A stretch of 64,000 bases of DNA. Source: CAYFYS01 sp965202905 (lineage in GTDB: Bacteria > Pseudomonadota > Alphaproteobacteria > MPNO01). The stretch is taken from contig OZ241868.1 in NCBI GenBank assembly GCA_965202905.1, forward strand, positions 682,001-746,000. Direction: 5' to 3'. How positions within the stretch are numbered: position 1 is the first letter of the stretch; each line of letters opens with the position of its first letter. Position numbers and translations under genes: made by a program. Below are positions 25,637 to 34,561 of the stretch, piece by piece. The notes under the pieces are model-generated. The model saw only the letters and a program-made list of their open reading frames with translations. It made no database searches and had not been told where the DNA came from.

Positions 25637-26938
25637 CTATCTGGTCAGGAAGGTCGTGCTGGCGGGCCAGATCCAGATCAGGATCATCACCACCAGCATC
25701 AGCAGCCAGTATGGGATCGAGCCGCGGAAGATCTCGCTCAGCCTTACCGATTGATCCGGCACCGCGCCCTTGACCGTATAGACCAGAAGCCCGAAGGGCG
25801 GGGTCAGCAGCCCAGCCTCGATCGCCAGGATACCGAAGATCGCAAAGGCGTAGGGATCCCAGCCGATCTGCTGGGCGAGCGGCCAGAAAATCGGCACCGT
25901 CAGCAGGATGATCGAGATCGAATCGATCAGCGTGCCCATCGCCAGCCAGATCACGACCAGCAGCAGGGTCACGCCGAACGGATCGAGACCGAGACCGTCG
26001 ATGAAGTCCTGGATGACCCCGATGATGCCGCCGAGCGCCAGGAACTTCGCGTACATCGCCGCCATCATCAGCAGGAACAGGATGGGTGCGATGGTCTTGC
26101 CCGATTCGATGATTGCGCTGCGGTAATCCTTCCAGCCGATGCCCTTGAAGTATGAGAATACGATCGCGCCGGCGCAGCCGACGGCCGCCGATTCCGATGG
26201 CGTGAAGAACCCCGCGAACAGCCCGCCAAGCACCAGCAGGATCAGCGCGACGACGCCGAAACCGCTGACGGTCTCCTTAAGGCTCGGTGCCGTGTCGTCG
26301 ATGCCGTCCGGGGTCGGCGCGAGGTCCGGCCGGTACCTGGCGCGGATCGAGCAGTAGGCGCCCATCAGGAGGGCCAGGATGATTCCGGGAACGAAACCAG
26401 CCAGGAACAGCTTGCCGATCGATTCCTCGATCACGATCCCCCAGACGATCAGCAGTACGCTCGGGGGAATCAGCATACCGAGGCTGGCGCTGCCGGCGAT
26501 CGAGCCCAGCGCATAGGAACGGTCGTAGCCGAAGTTGCGCATCTCCGGATACGAGATGCGGGAAAACGCCATCGCCGAGGCTATGCTGACCCCGGTGACC
26601 GCGGCAAACACCGCGTTGCCGAACACCGTCGCAACGGCGAGCCGGCCGGGCAGACGGCGCAGGAAGTAGTTGCAGATCTTGTAGAGGTCGCGCGCCATGC
26701 CTGACGTGCTCATGAACTCGCCCATGAGCACGAAAAGGGGAATCGCCGCGAAGACCGAGTTGCGCAGCACCGAATAGGCGGCGTTGTTGGCAAGCTCCGC
26801 CGCGATCGCGAGATCGTCGAACAGCAGATACGCGCCGCCGAGCGAGACGATGCCGAGAACGATCCCAATATGAAGCCCGGCGACGATCAGGGCGATCAGC
26901 GCGAACAGGATGATGATCAGGACGACGTCAGGCTCCAC
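25637..26938 (-). CDS. dctM: TRAP transporter large permease (DctM)
   Basis: A 433-residue membrane protein with about 12 helices and DctM hallmarks: an ALFVLMGEFMSTSGM-like segment, a GSIAGSASLGMLIPPS motif with the invariant proline, and a C-terminal LLTPPFGLLVY block. It forms the ion-coupled channel of a TRAP importer. It begins with GTG and follows the small permease gene by 12 bp on the same strand. Its 3' end faces the Gfo/Idh/MocA gene. Confidence 0.95.
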   Translation of the reverse strand: MEPDVVLIIILFALIALIVAGLHIGIVLGIVSLGGAYLLFDDLAIAAELANNAAYSVLRNSVFAAIPLFVLMGEFMSTSGMARDLYKICNYFLRRLPGRLAVATVFGNAVFAAVTGVSIASAMAFSRISYPEMRNFGYDRSYALGSIAGSASLGMLIPPSVLLIVWGIVIEESIGKLFLAGFVPGIILALLMGAYCSIRARYRPDLAPTPDGIDDTAPSLKETVSGFGVVALILLVLGGLFAGFFTPSESAAVGCAGAIVFSYFKGIGWKDYRSAIIESGKTIAPILFLLMMAAMYAKFLALGGIIGVIQDFIDGLGLDPFGVTLLLVVIWLAMGTLIDSISIILLTVPIFWPLAQQIGWDPYAFAIFGILAIEAGLLTPPFGLLVYTVKGAVPDQSVRLSEIFRGSIPYWLLMLVVMILIWIWPASTTFLTR

Positions 26939-26950
26939 TGCGCATTTCCC

Positions 26951-27550
26951 TCAGTTGTCGCCGTCGGATCGGTGGCCGTCGGATCGGCCGGGGTCGGTCC
27001 CGTGTCGGGCAGGCGCGTCGGACCGACGCCCCCCCGTCAGGGTGAAATGGAGAAGCTGGGCATAGACCAGGACGCAGATCGCGCTGAAGATGAGGATCAG
27101 CGTCCGCACCGGATAGACCGGAACCTCGAAAGCCCCCGCGCCTTCGATCTCCATGATTTCCCAGCTCGTGATCGTCGAGCTCCAGCCGCCGGCAATGATC
27201 GTCGTGAACAGGGCGATGCCGAAAACGTAGGACACGGAATTGATCAGACGGCGCCAACCTTCCGAGACGGCCTGAAAGACGATCGTCGTGCGCAGCATGG
27301 CGCCACGCTTGATGGTCGAGGGCAGTTCCAGAAAAAGAATGCCGACGATCGAGTTGCCGACGATCTCGTGGGTTCCCAGGAACGGCGAGTTGAACGCTCC
27401 CCGTCCGATGATGTCATAGAGATAGACCGCGGCCAGAAGCAGGATCCAGAAGGCGGAAACCGTGCTCAGGACCTCGGTCGACCGGGAGACGAAATCGCGT
27501 CTCCAGCCTTCCTGATCGGCCACGCCCCTATCGTCTTGCGCTTCGATCAT
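26951..27550 (-). CDS. dctQ: TRAP transporter small permease (DctQ)
   Basis: A 199-residue membrane protein with four predicted helices, the usual DctQ architecture. There is a first helix of WILLLAAVYLYDIIGR type, a central EIVGNSIVGILFLELP segment and a cytoplasmic, charged C-terminal tail. It pairs with the large permease downstream. The binding protein at 23432-24517 is the likely third subunit. Confidence 0.92.
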   Translation of the reverse strand: MIEAQDDRGVADQEGWRRDFVSRSTEVLSTVSAFWILLLAAVYLYDIIGRGAFNSPFLGTHEIVGNSIVGILFLELPSTIKRGAMLRTTIVFQAVSEGWRRLINSVSYVFGIALFTTIIAGGWSSTITSWEIMEIEGAGAFEVPVYPVRTLILIFSAICVLVYAQLLHFTLTGGRRSDAPARHGTDPGRSDGHRSDGDN

Positions 27551-27664
27551 CGCGACACAATAAGGATATACCTGTCATTCCACAATCCGGCGGCGGCGGA
27601 TCTCCCGGAAAGGGACCCGGTTTAATTCCCCTGGAATGACACCATCCAAGGACAGATGCGCGGT

Positions 27665-28023
27665 TCATTGCGGAATCCGCGCCGGAGGGGTCTCCGAGGG
27701 CGACACCGTAGCGGTCACCGTAGCCGACGGCGCCCGGGTTCTTACCCCGCGCACGAAGCTGAGGCGCGCCGGATAGAGCGCCCCGGTCAGGCGAGCAGCC
27801 GCGGCGGTTCCGGGCGCCGTCACCCAGGGATAGCCGCACATCACCACGCAGCCCATATCGGGCCGTGCCCACACAGCCCCTCCAGGGTCATCGGCATGTC
27901 GCGCGGGATGACCTCATAGGCGACATCGGCGGTCTCACTCACCCAGCGTAGCAGGTCTCCCCAGGCCGCGCCGATCGAAGACGACCATTCGTAGAGCCGG
28001 GCCGATCCGATCAGGCTATCCAT
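27665..28023 (-). pseudogene. PhnD-like phosphate/phosphonate ABC binding protein, frameshifted N-terminal remnant
   Basis: From an ATG at 28023 one frame encodes about 50 residues beginning MDSLIGSARLYEWSSS. Near 27870-27876 the reading must shift to recover LWARPDMGCVVMCGYPW, a strong match to the CGYP region of PhnD-like binding proteins. The shift coincides with a TGTGTG run and looks like a 2-base gain. Coding similarity fades before 27665, so the C-terminal half of a normal protein (about 250 residues) is missing. The rest of the 27551-28128 interval holds no gene I can support. Confidence 0.7.
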
Positions 28024-28128
28024 CGCGACACCTCGCTTCGCTCGACGGGCCGGCCCACCTGATTGCTTCGGTTTTCCCGGCGCCGCTAGGTTAACGCACC
28101 TTTCAAACCGGGAGCAGACGGAAGTCCA

Positions 28129-29405
28129 ATGCAAAGCGACTCTTATGGGCTGCCGCTGTCCACCGCCTCGGCCGAGGCGGTGGAGGCTTTTTATCGGGGC
28201 GTGGCTGGGCTGCTGTCTTGGGGCCGTCGGACCGTCGACTTTCTCCGCGCGGCGGCCGCCGACCCGGGCCTGGCGGCCGTCCATGCCGGCATCGCCGCGG
28301 CGCTTTTCGTCGAAGAAGCCTTCGATGAGGCGCGCGCCGCCATGGCGACGGCCAGGAAGACGGCCGCGAACGGTTCGGAGCGCGAGCAGAGCCAGGTCGC
28401 CGCGTTCGACCACTATGTCGGTCTGCGCCCGGCCGATGCCGAGGCGGCGATGAAGGCCCAACTCGCCTCGTATCCGTGCGACCTGATGATTGTCCAGCGG
28501 CTCTACCTGATGTGGTTCTTCCAGGGCCGGTTCGCCGACATGGCCGCGCTCACCGACGCCCTGCGCGAAGCGCTGCCCGAGGACGGATTCATCGAGGGCT
28601 TCCATGCCTTCGTGCTGGAGGAGACCGGCAACAGCAAGGAGGCGATGCGCTGGGCGGAGCGGTCGATGGAGCGGAATCGGGGGGATAGCTGGGACATGCA
28701 CGCGCTCGCCCATGCGCTCTCTATACCTCCAAGCCTATGAGGAGGCGATCGAGCGCATTCCCCCGGCCATGGATGACTGCGTGAACATGAACTACTGGGG
28801 TCACATGCTGTGGCGCTTGGTGCTGTTTCGCTTGGCCATCGGGGGAGTACGACCGTGGCTCGGAGATGTACCGCGACTTCCTCGAGCGCGAGCCCTCGCC
28901 GCGCGGTCTCGACCTGCGCAGCACGGTTTCGACCCTGTGGCGCTTCGAGTTTTTTGGCATGGAGGTCGGAGACCGCTGGCGGCCGGTCGTCGAGATTCTG
29001 CGCGAACAGTTTGACCGGCCGGAGGACTCGCCCTTCCACCACTCCCATGTCGGCATGGCGCTTGCTGGCGGACGGGACTGGGAGACGGCCGGCCGCCATC
29101 TCGAAATCCTGCGCCGGCGCCACGAGCGGGCCGCCGGCAACGACATCTGGGGCGCGGTGATCATTCCGCTGAACGAGGCGCAGCACACCTTCATCCGCGG
29201 CGATTATCGGGTGGCGATCGAGAAGACCGAGCCGATCTGGGACCGGATCATTCGCCTCGGCGGCAGCAAGAGCCAGCGTGATGCCTTCCACGACACGCTG
29301 CTTGAGGCCTGCTTCCGCGCCAGCGACGCCGACCGTGCCGGGCGTTACCTCGCCGAGCGGCTTGGCCGCCGCACCGAACATTTCTGGAGCAACCGCGCCG
29401 CGTAG
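28129..29405 (+). pseudogene. TTC38-like tetratricopeptide repeat protein gene with two frameshifts
   Basis: Three consecutive frames join into one TTC38-like TPR protein of about 425 residues. Frame A runs from ATG 28129 (STASAEAVEAFYRGVAGLL; helical repeats; ends in HALAHAL). Frame B starts near 28722 and carries the NYWGHMLWRLVLF segment. Frame C starts near 28845 with MYRDFLERE and continues to the stop at 29405. The shifts fall in a CTCTCT run (about 28715-28724) and in a GGGGG run (28841-28845). Either the gene is decayed or the assembly has indel errors. Its function is unknown in bacteria. It is divergent from the PhnD-like remnant. Confidence 0.75.
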
Positions 29406-29477
29406 AGCGCGGCCCGGTAGACCATCATCGCGAGATCATCATCGCCGATCACGGAACCAAACCAGCAGGGGGGCGCC

Positions 29478-29872
29478 ATGAAGTTCAAGAGAATCCGCAG
29501 TCCGGAGGTCCCGGAACTGGAGACCGGCTCGCTGTCCAATTGTAAGAAGGTGGGCGATCAGGTGTTCATCTCCGGCCTGATCGCCTGGGATGAGAACCTG
29601 GAGGTCATCGGCAAGAGCGATGCCTACATTCAGGCCAAGACGGTGTTCTCCTACATGAAGGCGCTGATGGAGGCCGCTGGCGGTAAGATGAACGATATCG
29701 CCAAGATCACCGTCTTCCTGACCGACATGCGTCACCAGCCCGATATCTGGAAGGCCCGGCGTGAGGTCTTCACTGGAGACTTCCCATGCTCCACCCTGAT
29801 CTGCGTCTCGCACCTGTGTTCAAGCCCGATGCGCTGCTCGAAATCGAGGCGATCGGCGCGGGCGAGGACTGA
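29478..29872 (+). pseudogene. RidA family (reactive intermediate deaminase) gene with 3' frameshift
   Basis: The first about 112 codons encode a typical RidA/YjgF domain (VFISGLIAWDENLEV, MEAAGGKMNDIAKITVFLTD, then a CSTLICVSHL segment). In family members the next residues are F-K-P-x-A-L-L-E-I-E-A-I. Here that sequence is found only after a 2-base shift at a TGTG run (about 29815-29818), giving a natural stop at 29872. In the unshifted frame the protein runs on with unrelated sequence to 30002, into the repeat element. Most of the fold is intact, but the last beta-strand with conserved ligand-site residues would be lost. Confidence 0.78.
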
Positions 29873-29918
29873 GGCGCGCAGGCCAAACGCCCAACAGCGC
29901 GCTCGACCGGTCGGCGCC

Positions 29919-30052
29919 CTAGTGGATCAACCGAGACATTTGAATCCCCCGGCCGATGATGATCTGGCGACCATAACGCATTCAAAGGTCTCGATAAGTT
30001 GATCCATCAACAGAAAAGCTAGTGGTTCGAAGCGAAAGATTCGAACCACTAG
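29919..30052. mobile_element. 134-bp palindromic repeat, copy 1 (probable IS630-type MITE)
   Basis: The element is bounded by CTAGTGG on the left and CCACTAG on the right. It has an internal inverted repeat (29923-29945 against 29980-30006, with a 4-base insertion in the right arm and one mismatch) and a perfect 14-bp hairpin with an 8-base loop (30018-30053). The second copy at 59163-59296 is the same length and orientation and differs at 8 positions. It encodes no transposase. The right-hand CTAG provides the TAG stop of the ABC permease gene. IS630 transposons are known to prefer TA within CTAG. Confidence 0.8.
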
Positions 30053-30828
30053 CCGCCGGCGGTGGCGTAGTTCATGTCGCGTGTCGCCCAGCCGGTGAAG
30101 CGCTGGTCCATGATCGCAAAGATGGCGTACATGCCGACCGCCATGACCGCGATCACGATCAGCCCGGCGATCATCAGGGCGATGTTGAAGTTCGAACTCG
30201 CCTGTAGCATCAGATGGCCGATGCCCTTTCCGCCGGCCACGGTCTCGGCGATCACCGCGCCGACGAAGGCCAGCGTGATCGCGATCTTGAGCGAGGCGAA
30301 CAGATAGGGCAGGGAGCGCGGGATTCCGATCTTGAAAACGATGTCGCGCTCGTGCGCCCCCAGCGCGCGCAGTACATCCTTGAGCTCGGGCTCGATGGTG
30401 GCCAGGGCGACGGCGACGTTCACGACGATCGGGAAGAAGCACAGGATGAAAGCCGTGATCACGTTGGTCACTGTGCCGATGCCAAACCAGACCATCAGGA
30501 TCGGCACGATCGCGACCTTGGGGACCGAGTTGAAAGCGACCAGGAGCGGGTAGAGCGCGGCATAGATCGGCCTCGACACGCCGATCAGGACGCCGAGCAC
30601 GACGCCGAAGACCACCGCGATTCCGAAACCGATCAATGTCGAGACCAGTGTCGGCCAAGCATTAACCCAGAGCCCCACCCGGAACTCCCAGATCGCATAA
30701 AAGGAAGCCGAGGCGGTAGGCAAGACGACGGCCGGGACCTCGAAGATCCTCACACCGGCCTCCCAGATGACGAGGATGACCGCCATCACCAGCCACGGCG
30801 ACATCAGCTCTAGAGTCCTGCTCTTCAT
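30049..30828 (-). CDS. ABC transporter permease (SsuC/TauC/ThiX type)
   Basis: A 259-residue permease with about six helices and the cytoplasmic EAA-type loop (ALGAHERDIVFKIGIPRSLPYL) that contacts the ATPase. Such permeases import sulfonates, taurine, thiamine or pyrimidine precursors. The ATG overlaps the ATPase gene stop by 4 bp. Its TAG stop lies inside the terminal CTAG of repeat copy 1, so the element inserted exactly at the end of the gene. The C-terminus RDMNYATAGG could be native or slightly altered. Confidence 0.9.
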   Translation of the reverse strand: MKSRTLELMSPWLVMAVILVIWEAGVRIFEVPAVVLPTASASFYAIWEFRVGLWVNAWPTLVSTLIGFGIAVVFGVVLGVLIGVSRPIYAALYPLLVAFNSVPKVAIVPILMVWFGIGTVTNVITAFILCFFPIVVNVAVALATIEPELKDVLRALGAHERDIVFKIGIPRSLPYLFASLKIAITLAFVGAVIAETVAGGKGIGHLMLQASSNFNIALMIAGLIVIAVMAVGMYAIFAIMDQRFTGWATRDMNYATAGG

Positions 30829-31628
30829 TGATCGGATCTCGCGACGTTAATGTGGTGCCTGAGGTCTTGGACCAGTTCGACGATTTCGCGCTGGTACATG
30901 GTCTCGAGCGACCTTGGGCGGTCGAGCGTGATGTCGCGTTCGAGGATCACCCGGCCCGGCCGCGCGCTCATCACATAGACCTTGTTGGCGAGGTAGACCG
31001 CCTCGCGCAGGTCGTGGGTGACCAGCATGACGGTGCATTTTCGGCTCAGATAGAGGTCCTGCAGAACGTCCCACAGCTCCTCGCGGGTGAACGCGTCGAG
31101 CGCGCCGAACGGTTCGTCGAGCAGCAGAAGGTCCGGCTCGTGGACCAGCGCACGGCACAACTGGGCGCGCTGCTGCATGCCGCCGGAAAGTTGCCAGGGC
31201 GCGCGGTCGCCGAATCCGTCGAGGCCGACGGTCGCCAGCAGTTCGTCGGCAAGCCGTTCGTATTTCGCCTTCTCCTTGCGGAAATTCCGGCGGTGTGGCT
31301 CGACGATCTCCAGCGGCAGCAGCACGTTCTCCCGCGTCGAGCGCCAGGGCAGCAGGGTCGCGTTCTGGAACGCCATGCCGACGATCTTGAGCGGTCGGTC
31401 GACCTCTTCGCCGGCGACCGCGACGCGGCCCTTGTTGGCCCGTATCAGCCCGGCGATCACCTTGAGCAAGGTCGATTTGCCGCAGCCGCTCGGTCCGACC
31501 AGCGAAATGAAGTCGCCCTTGTCCATGCTGAGGCTGGCGCCGGACAGGGCGAGCGTGCCCGAGTCGTCCTCTCGACCATCGCTATTGCGGTAGACGAGGT
31601 CGACGTCGACGATCTCGATGAAGCTCAT
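30825..31628 (-). CDS. ABC transporter ATP-binding protein (SsuB/TauB type)
   Basis: A 267-residue ABC ATPase: Walker A GPSGCGKST, Q-loop in AFQNATLLPWRS, signature LSGGMQQR, Walker B LLLLDEPFGALD, and switch histidine in VTHDLREAV. These features match the nitrate/sulfonate/taurine importer class. I set the start at the ATG at 31628 (MSFIEIVDVDLVY). Longer readings of this frame run into the binding-protein gene. A hairpin lies between the two genes. Confidence 0.94.
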   Translation of the reverse strand: MSFIEIVDVDLVYRNSDGREDDSGTLALSGASLSMDKGDFISLVGPSGCGKSTLLKVIAGLIRANKGRVAVAGEEVDRPLKIVGMAFQNATLLPWRSTRENVLLPLEIVEPHRRNFRKEKAKYERLADELLATVGLDGFGDRAPWQLSGGMQQRAQLCRALVHEPDLLLLDEPFGALDAFTREELWDVLQDLYLSRKCTVMLVTHDLREAVYLANKVYVMSARPGRVILERDITLDRPRSLETMYQREIVELVQDLRHHINVARSDQ

Positions 31629-31637
31629 GTCGTTGTG

Positions 31638-31676
31638 GCGAAACGGGGCGGGCCTGCCTTCGCCCGTCCCGTTCGC
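31638..31676 (-). promoter_or_regulatory. Intercistronic hairpin between binding-protein and ATPase genes
   Basis: GC-rich imperfect stem of about 14 bp (one mismatch, one bulge) just downstream of the binding-protein stop, with no U-tract. It could stabilise the upstream mRNA or partly attenuate the ATPase and permease genes, as is common when a binding protein is needed in excess. Confidence 0.5.
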
Positions 31677-31683
31677 GGTCCCG

Positions 31684-32712
31684 CTACTGGTGGATGAAGC
31701 GCTCTGCCTTGGGCGGCAGGTAGCCCGTCTCGAACATGTCGGTGGCTTTCGGCGTTCTCTTAAGTCCGTAAGCCAGCGCGGCCTGATCGATTGAGCGTTG
31801 CAGGCGACCCATATCGACGTCGCCGTAGCCATTCTTCTTGACATCCGGCGTCAGGAGGCAGCAGCGGAGCGTCAGCGTGAGCCGCTCGGCCTCGACCTTG
31901 GTGTCGAGCAGCGGCTCGAACTGCTTCGCCGAATCGACCGCCGCCTTCGGGTTCCGGACCATTTCCCGCGCGCCGTCGATCGTTGCCTTGACGAACTTGC
32001 GTACCGCGTCGGGGTTCTCCTTGAGGAAGTCCGGCCGCACGGCGATGCCGTTGGCGTAGGATTCCATCCCGTAGTCGCCATACAGGAAATACCGTACGTC
32101 GGATTCCTTGTAGCCCGCGGCCTTGATGTTGATCATCGAGGAGAAGAAATGCCCCGAAATCGCATCGACCTCGCCGCGCATCAGCATGACTTCGCGCAAG
32201 CGCGGGTCCATGTTCTTGCGCTTGACGGCGTTGGAGTCGATGCCGACCGCCTTGGCGAAGGCCGGGAAGAGCTTGTAGCTGGCGTCGAAGACCGGTGCGC
32301 CGAGGGTCTTGCCGACAAGCTGCTTGGGGCTGGTGATGCCCGATTTCTTCATCACGAAGATGGTGAACGGCGGTTGCTCGTACATCATCATGACGACCTT
32401 GATCTCTTTGCCCGGATTCTGGGCGTTGTATTGGATCAAGGCGTTGATGTCGGCCAGCCCGATGTCATGGGTGCCGGCAACCAGCTTGCGCACGGCGTCG
32501 GCGGAGCCGCGTCCGGCGTCGATCTTCACGTCCAGCCCCGCGGCCTTATACGCGCCGTTATACAGCGGGATGAAGTGGATCGCGTGCGGCGACTGGGGAA
32601 TCCAGTCGAGCGTCACGCGGATCCTGGTCTGCGCGGCCGCCATCGTGCTGGTGAGTACGAGCCCTGCGGCCAGCGCCAATGCGCCGGCGGTCCCCAGTAG
32701 TCTTTGCGTCAT
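31684..32712 (-). CDS. ABC transporter substrate-binding protein (NMT1/THI5-like)
   Basis: A 342-residue periplasmic protein. It has a signal peptide (hydrophobic ALALAAGLVL core, cleavage near AAAQ) and a SsuA/THI5-like domain beginning RVTLDWIPQSPHAIHFIPLYNGAY. That beginning resembles ThiY-like pyrimidine-precursor and riboflavin binding proteins. It also has GRGSADAVRKLVAGTHDIGLAD. The ligand could be a pyrimidine, flavin, sulfonate or nitrile. It is the first gene of the three-gene importer operon, and the amidase gene lies upstream on the same strand. Confidence 0.9.
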   Translation of the reverse strand: MTQRLLGTAGALALAAGLVLTSTMAAAQTRIRVTLDWIPQSPHAIHFIPLYNGAYKAAGLDVKIDAGRGSADAVRKLVAGTHDIGLADINALIQYNAQNPGKEIKVVMMMYEQPPFTIFVMKKSGITSPKQLVGKTLGAPVFDASYKLFPAFAKAVGIDSNAVKRKNMDPRLREVMLMRGEVDAISGHFFSSMINIKAAGYKESDVRYFLYGDYGMESYANGIAVRPDFLKENPDAVRKFVKATIDGAREMVRNPKAAVDSAKQFEPLLDTKVEAERLTLTLRCCLLTPDVKKNGYGDVDMGRLQRSIDQAALAYGLKRTPKATDMFETGYLPPKAERFIHQ

Positions 32713-32824
32713 CGATACGCTCCATTCTACACAGTTCAGTTTCGTGGTTCGCTGTGGTCCTCACCATTACTAGCACAGCGCCCGCGGTCCGGCGAGGCAT
32801 AGATTCCGATTCCCGGTCGGATCG

Positions 32825-34207
32825 CTAACGCGCTGGAAAGAGGCGCAGAATCGCACCCGCAGCGGCGAACATCGCCGCATCCTCGCCTGCGAAGCCCATG
32901 ATCTGAAGCCCGAGCGGCAGCGAGTCCTCCTCGAGCACCGGCAGCGACATCGACGGCGTGCCCAGTAGCGAGGCCGGCACGACGAAGATCGGATCGCCGG
33001 TCCAGTCGAGCCCCACCGGCGCCGCCCCGGGTGCCGGGAGCGTCACGCAGACCTTGCCCACCTGCCGGAGCGTCGCGTAGGCCGCCCGCGTGCGCTCGCG
33101 CCGGGCGAGCAGGCCGGCGAACTCCTCCTGGGTCATTGCCTCGGCATCGCGCAGCCGGTCCTGCGCGGCCTGGCTCAGCCCCGATCGGGCCATGTCTCTC
33201 GCATAGGTGTTCAGGGGCCAGCGCCCTTCCCAGGTGTTGATGCGCATCGACAGCGTGTGCACGTCGGCGATCGCGTCCTCGGCGGCGGCGACGATCTCGT
33301 TGGAGTGGCGGTCGGCAACCGCGATCCCGGCCGCCTCGATCCGGCCGCGCGCCTCGGCGAGCTGCGCCTTGGCCTCTTCACTCGCCTTCGGCCAGCCCGC
33401 GGTCTCCAGCATCACGACCGCTTTCGGCTTCACCGCAGCGGGAAGCTCCAGCGGACCCAGGATGCCGGGATAACCCGGATCGCCGCCGGCGCGCGCGCTG
33501 ATCTCGCGGGCGACAGACCAAGTCTCGGCGAGTGTGGCCGCGATGGTGCCGGTGCAGCTCTGGCTGAACTCATCGAACGAGCCGCCGCGGTTGATCCCGC
33601 CGACGCTGGGTTTGTAGCCGAAGCAGCCGCAGAAGCTCGCGGGCCGCACGGTGGAGCCGATCACCTGGGTGCCCAGCGCGGCCGGCGCCATGCCGGTCGC
33701 CACCGCCGCCGCCGAGCCGCTTGAGGAGCCGCCCGGCGTGCGTGACAGGTCGAACGGGTTGCGGGTCCCGCGCGGGTGGGTCGATGCGAACTCGGTGGTC
33801 ACGGTCTTGCCGACGATTACCGCGCCGGCCTCACGCAGCGCCGCGACCGCCGCCGCGTCGCGCTTGTCCCGCCAGCCCTGGAACAGGGGCGAGCCCTGCT
33901 CGGTGACCATGTCGTGAGTCTCCATAATGTCCTTGATGCCGACCGGCATGCCGTCGATCGCAGACAGCCGGGCGCCGGCCTTCCAGCGCGTCCCGCTTTC
34001 ATCGGCCGCTTTGCGCGCGCCGTCGAAGTTGGTCGCGACAAACGCGCCGATTTCAGGCTCGACCACCTCGATGACGGCTATGCAGCGCTCAAGGAAGTCG
34101 CGCGGGCTGTCGCCGCCGTCGGCGAACGCCCCCGAGGCCGCAAAGTAGGACACCATCCCCGTCTCGACCGATCCCGCCACGTTCCGTCTCCCCGTTCCCA
34201 TTGTCAT
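32825..34207 (-). CDS. Amidase (amidase-signature family)
   Basis: A 460-residue amidase-signature enzyme. The catalytic lysine is in IDGMPVGIKDIM, the GGSSSGSAAAVA motif carries the cis-serine, and the TQVIGSTVRPAS segment carries the nucleophile region. The usual D-T-G-G-S-I-R consensus is altered but keeps GS and R-P-A-S. It hydrolyses an amide to acid and ammonia. It lies 112 bp upstream of the ABC importer operon on the same strand, so the importer may deliver an amide or its product. The start codon is uncertain; an internal ATG at MVSYFAASG is possible. Confidence 0.9.
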   Translation of the reverse strand: MTMGTGRRNVAGSVETGMVSYFAASGAFADGGDSPRDFLERCIAVIEVVEPEIGAFVATNFDGARKAADESGTRWKAGARLSAIDGMPVGIKDIMETHDMVTEQGSPLFQGWRDKRDAAAVAALREAGAVIVGKTVTTEFASTHPRGTRNPFDLSRTPGGSSSGSAAAVATGMAPAALGTQVIGSTVRPASFCGCFGYKPSVGGINRGGSFDEFSQSCTGTIAATLAETWSVAREISARAGGDPGYPGILGPLELPAAVKPKAVVMLETAGWPKASEEAKAQLAEARGRIEAAGIAVADRHSNEIVAAAEDAIADVHTLSMRINTWEGRWPLNTYARDMARSGLSQAAQDRLRDAEAMTQEEFAGLLARRERTRAAYATLRQVGKVCVTLPAPGAAPVGLDWTGDPIFVVPASLLGTPSMSLPVLEEDSLPLGLQIMGFAGEDAAMFAAAGAILRLFPAR

Positions 34208-34561
34208 TCGCAGGCATTATCGGGCGCCAAGGCGGTGCGGCAAGTGGCGCATCGACTCCGGTTCCGCCGGTGTCGTCGTTCGTCCATCGCCGCGCCGCGG
34301 CGGACCGGCGTAGCGGTGCTTACGGCGGGCGATGTCGGGGCCTGTGTCGACCGCCATCCGCCCGAGAAGATTTTTCACGACAAGCCGGGCCGCCTGCTCT
34401 TCGCCGACATGCCCGCAGAATGCCACAAGTACCGGCAAAAGCGGTGGGCCGGTGGCCCACGATGACCGATGGGCCGGCGAAAACCGTTGCGCCGCCAGGG
34501 CGCGGCGAAGACGATGGCGCCGCGCGCAACCGGTATCGAGCACCGCGAAGGGGATCCGCCC
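34208..34561. other. 354-bp intergenic region between divergent genes
   Basis: It lies between the amidase start and the ACMSD-like amidohydrolase start. A plus-strand frame reads AVLTAGDVGACVDRHPPE and then IFHDKPGRLLFADMPA, ending at 34465, and looks protein-like. It has no start, no ribosome-binding site and no family I recognise, so it may be a gene remnant. The divergent promoters probably lie here, but no clear -35/-10 pair stands out. Confidence 0.35.

Noticed and set aside
29919..30053. tRNA or CRISPR repeat in the palindromic element
   Set aside because: No cloverleaf with a TTC-arm pattern, and only one repeat unit at each site with no spacers; the structure fits a MITE better.
29927..30658. 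Arg/Gly-rich frame across the ABC permease gene
   Set aside because: It is a shadow of the permease in another frame, typical of GC-rich DNA.
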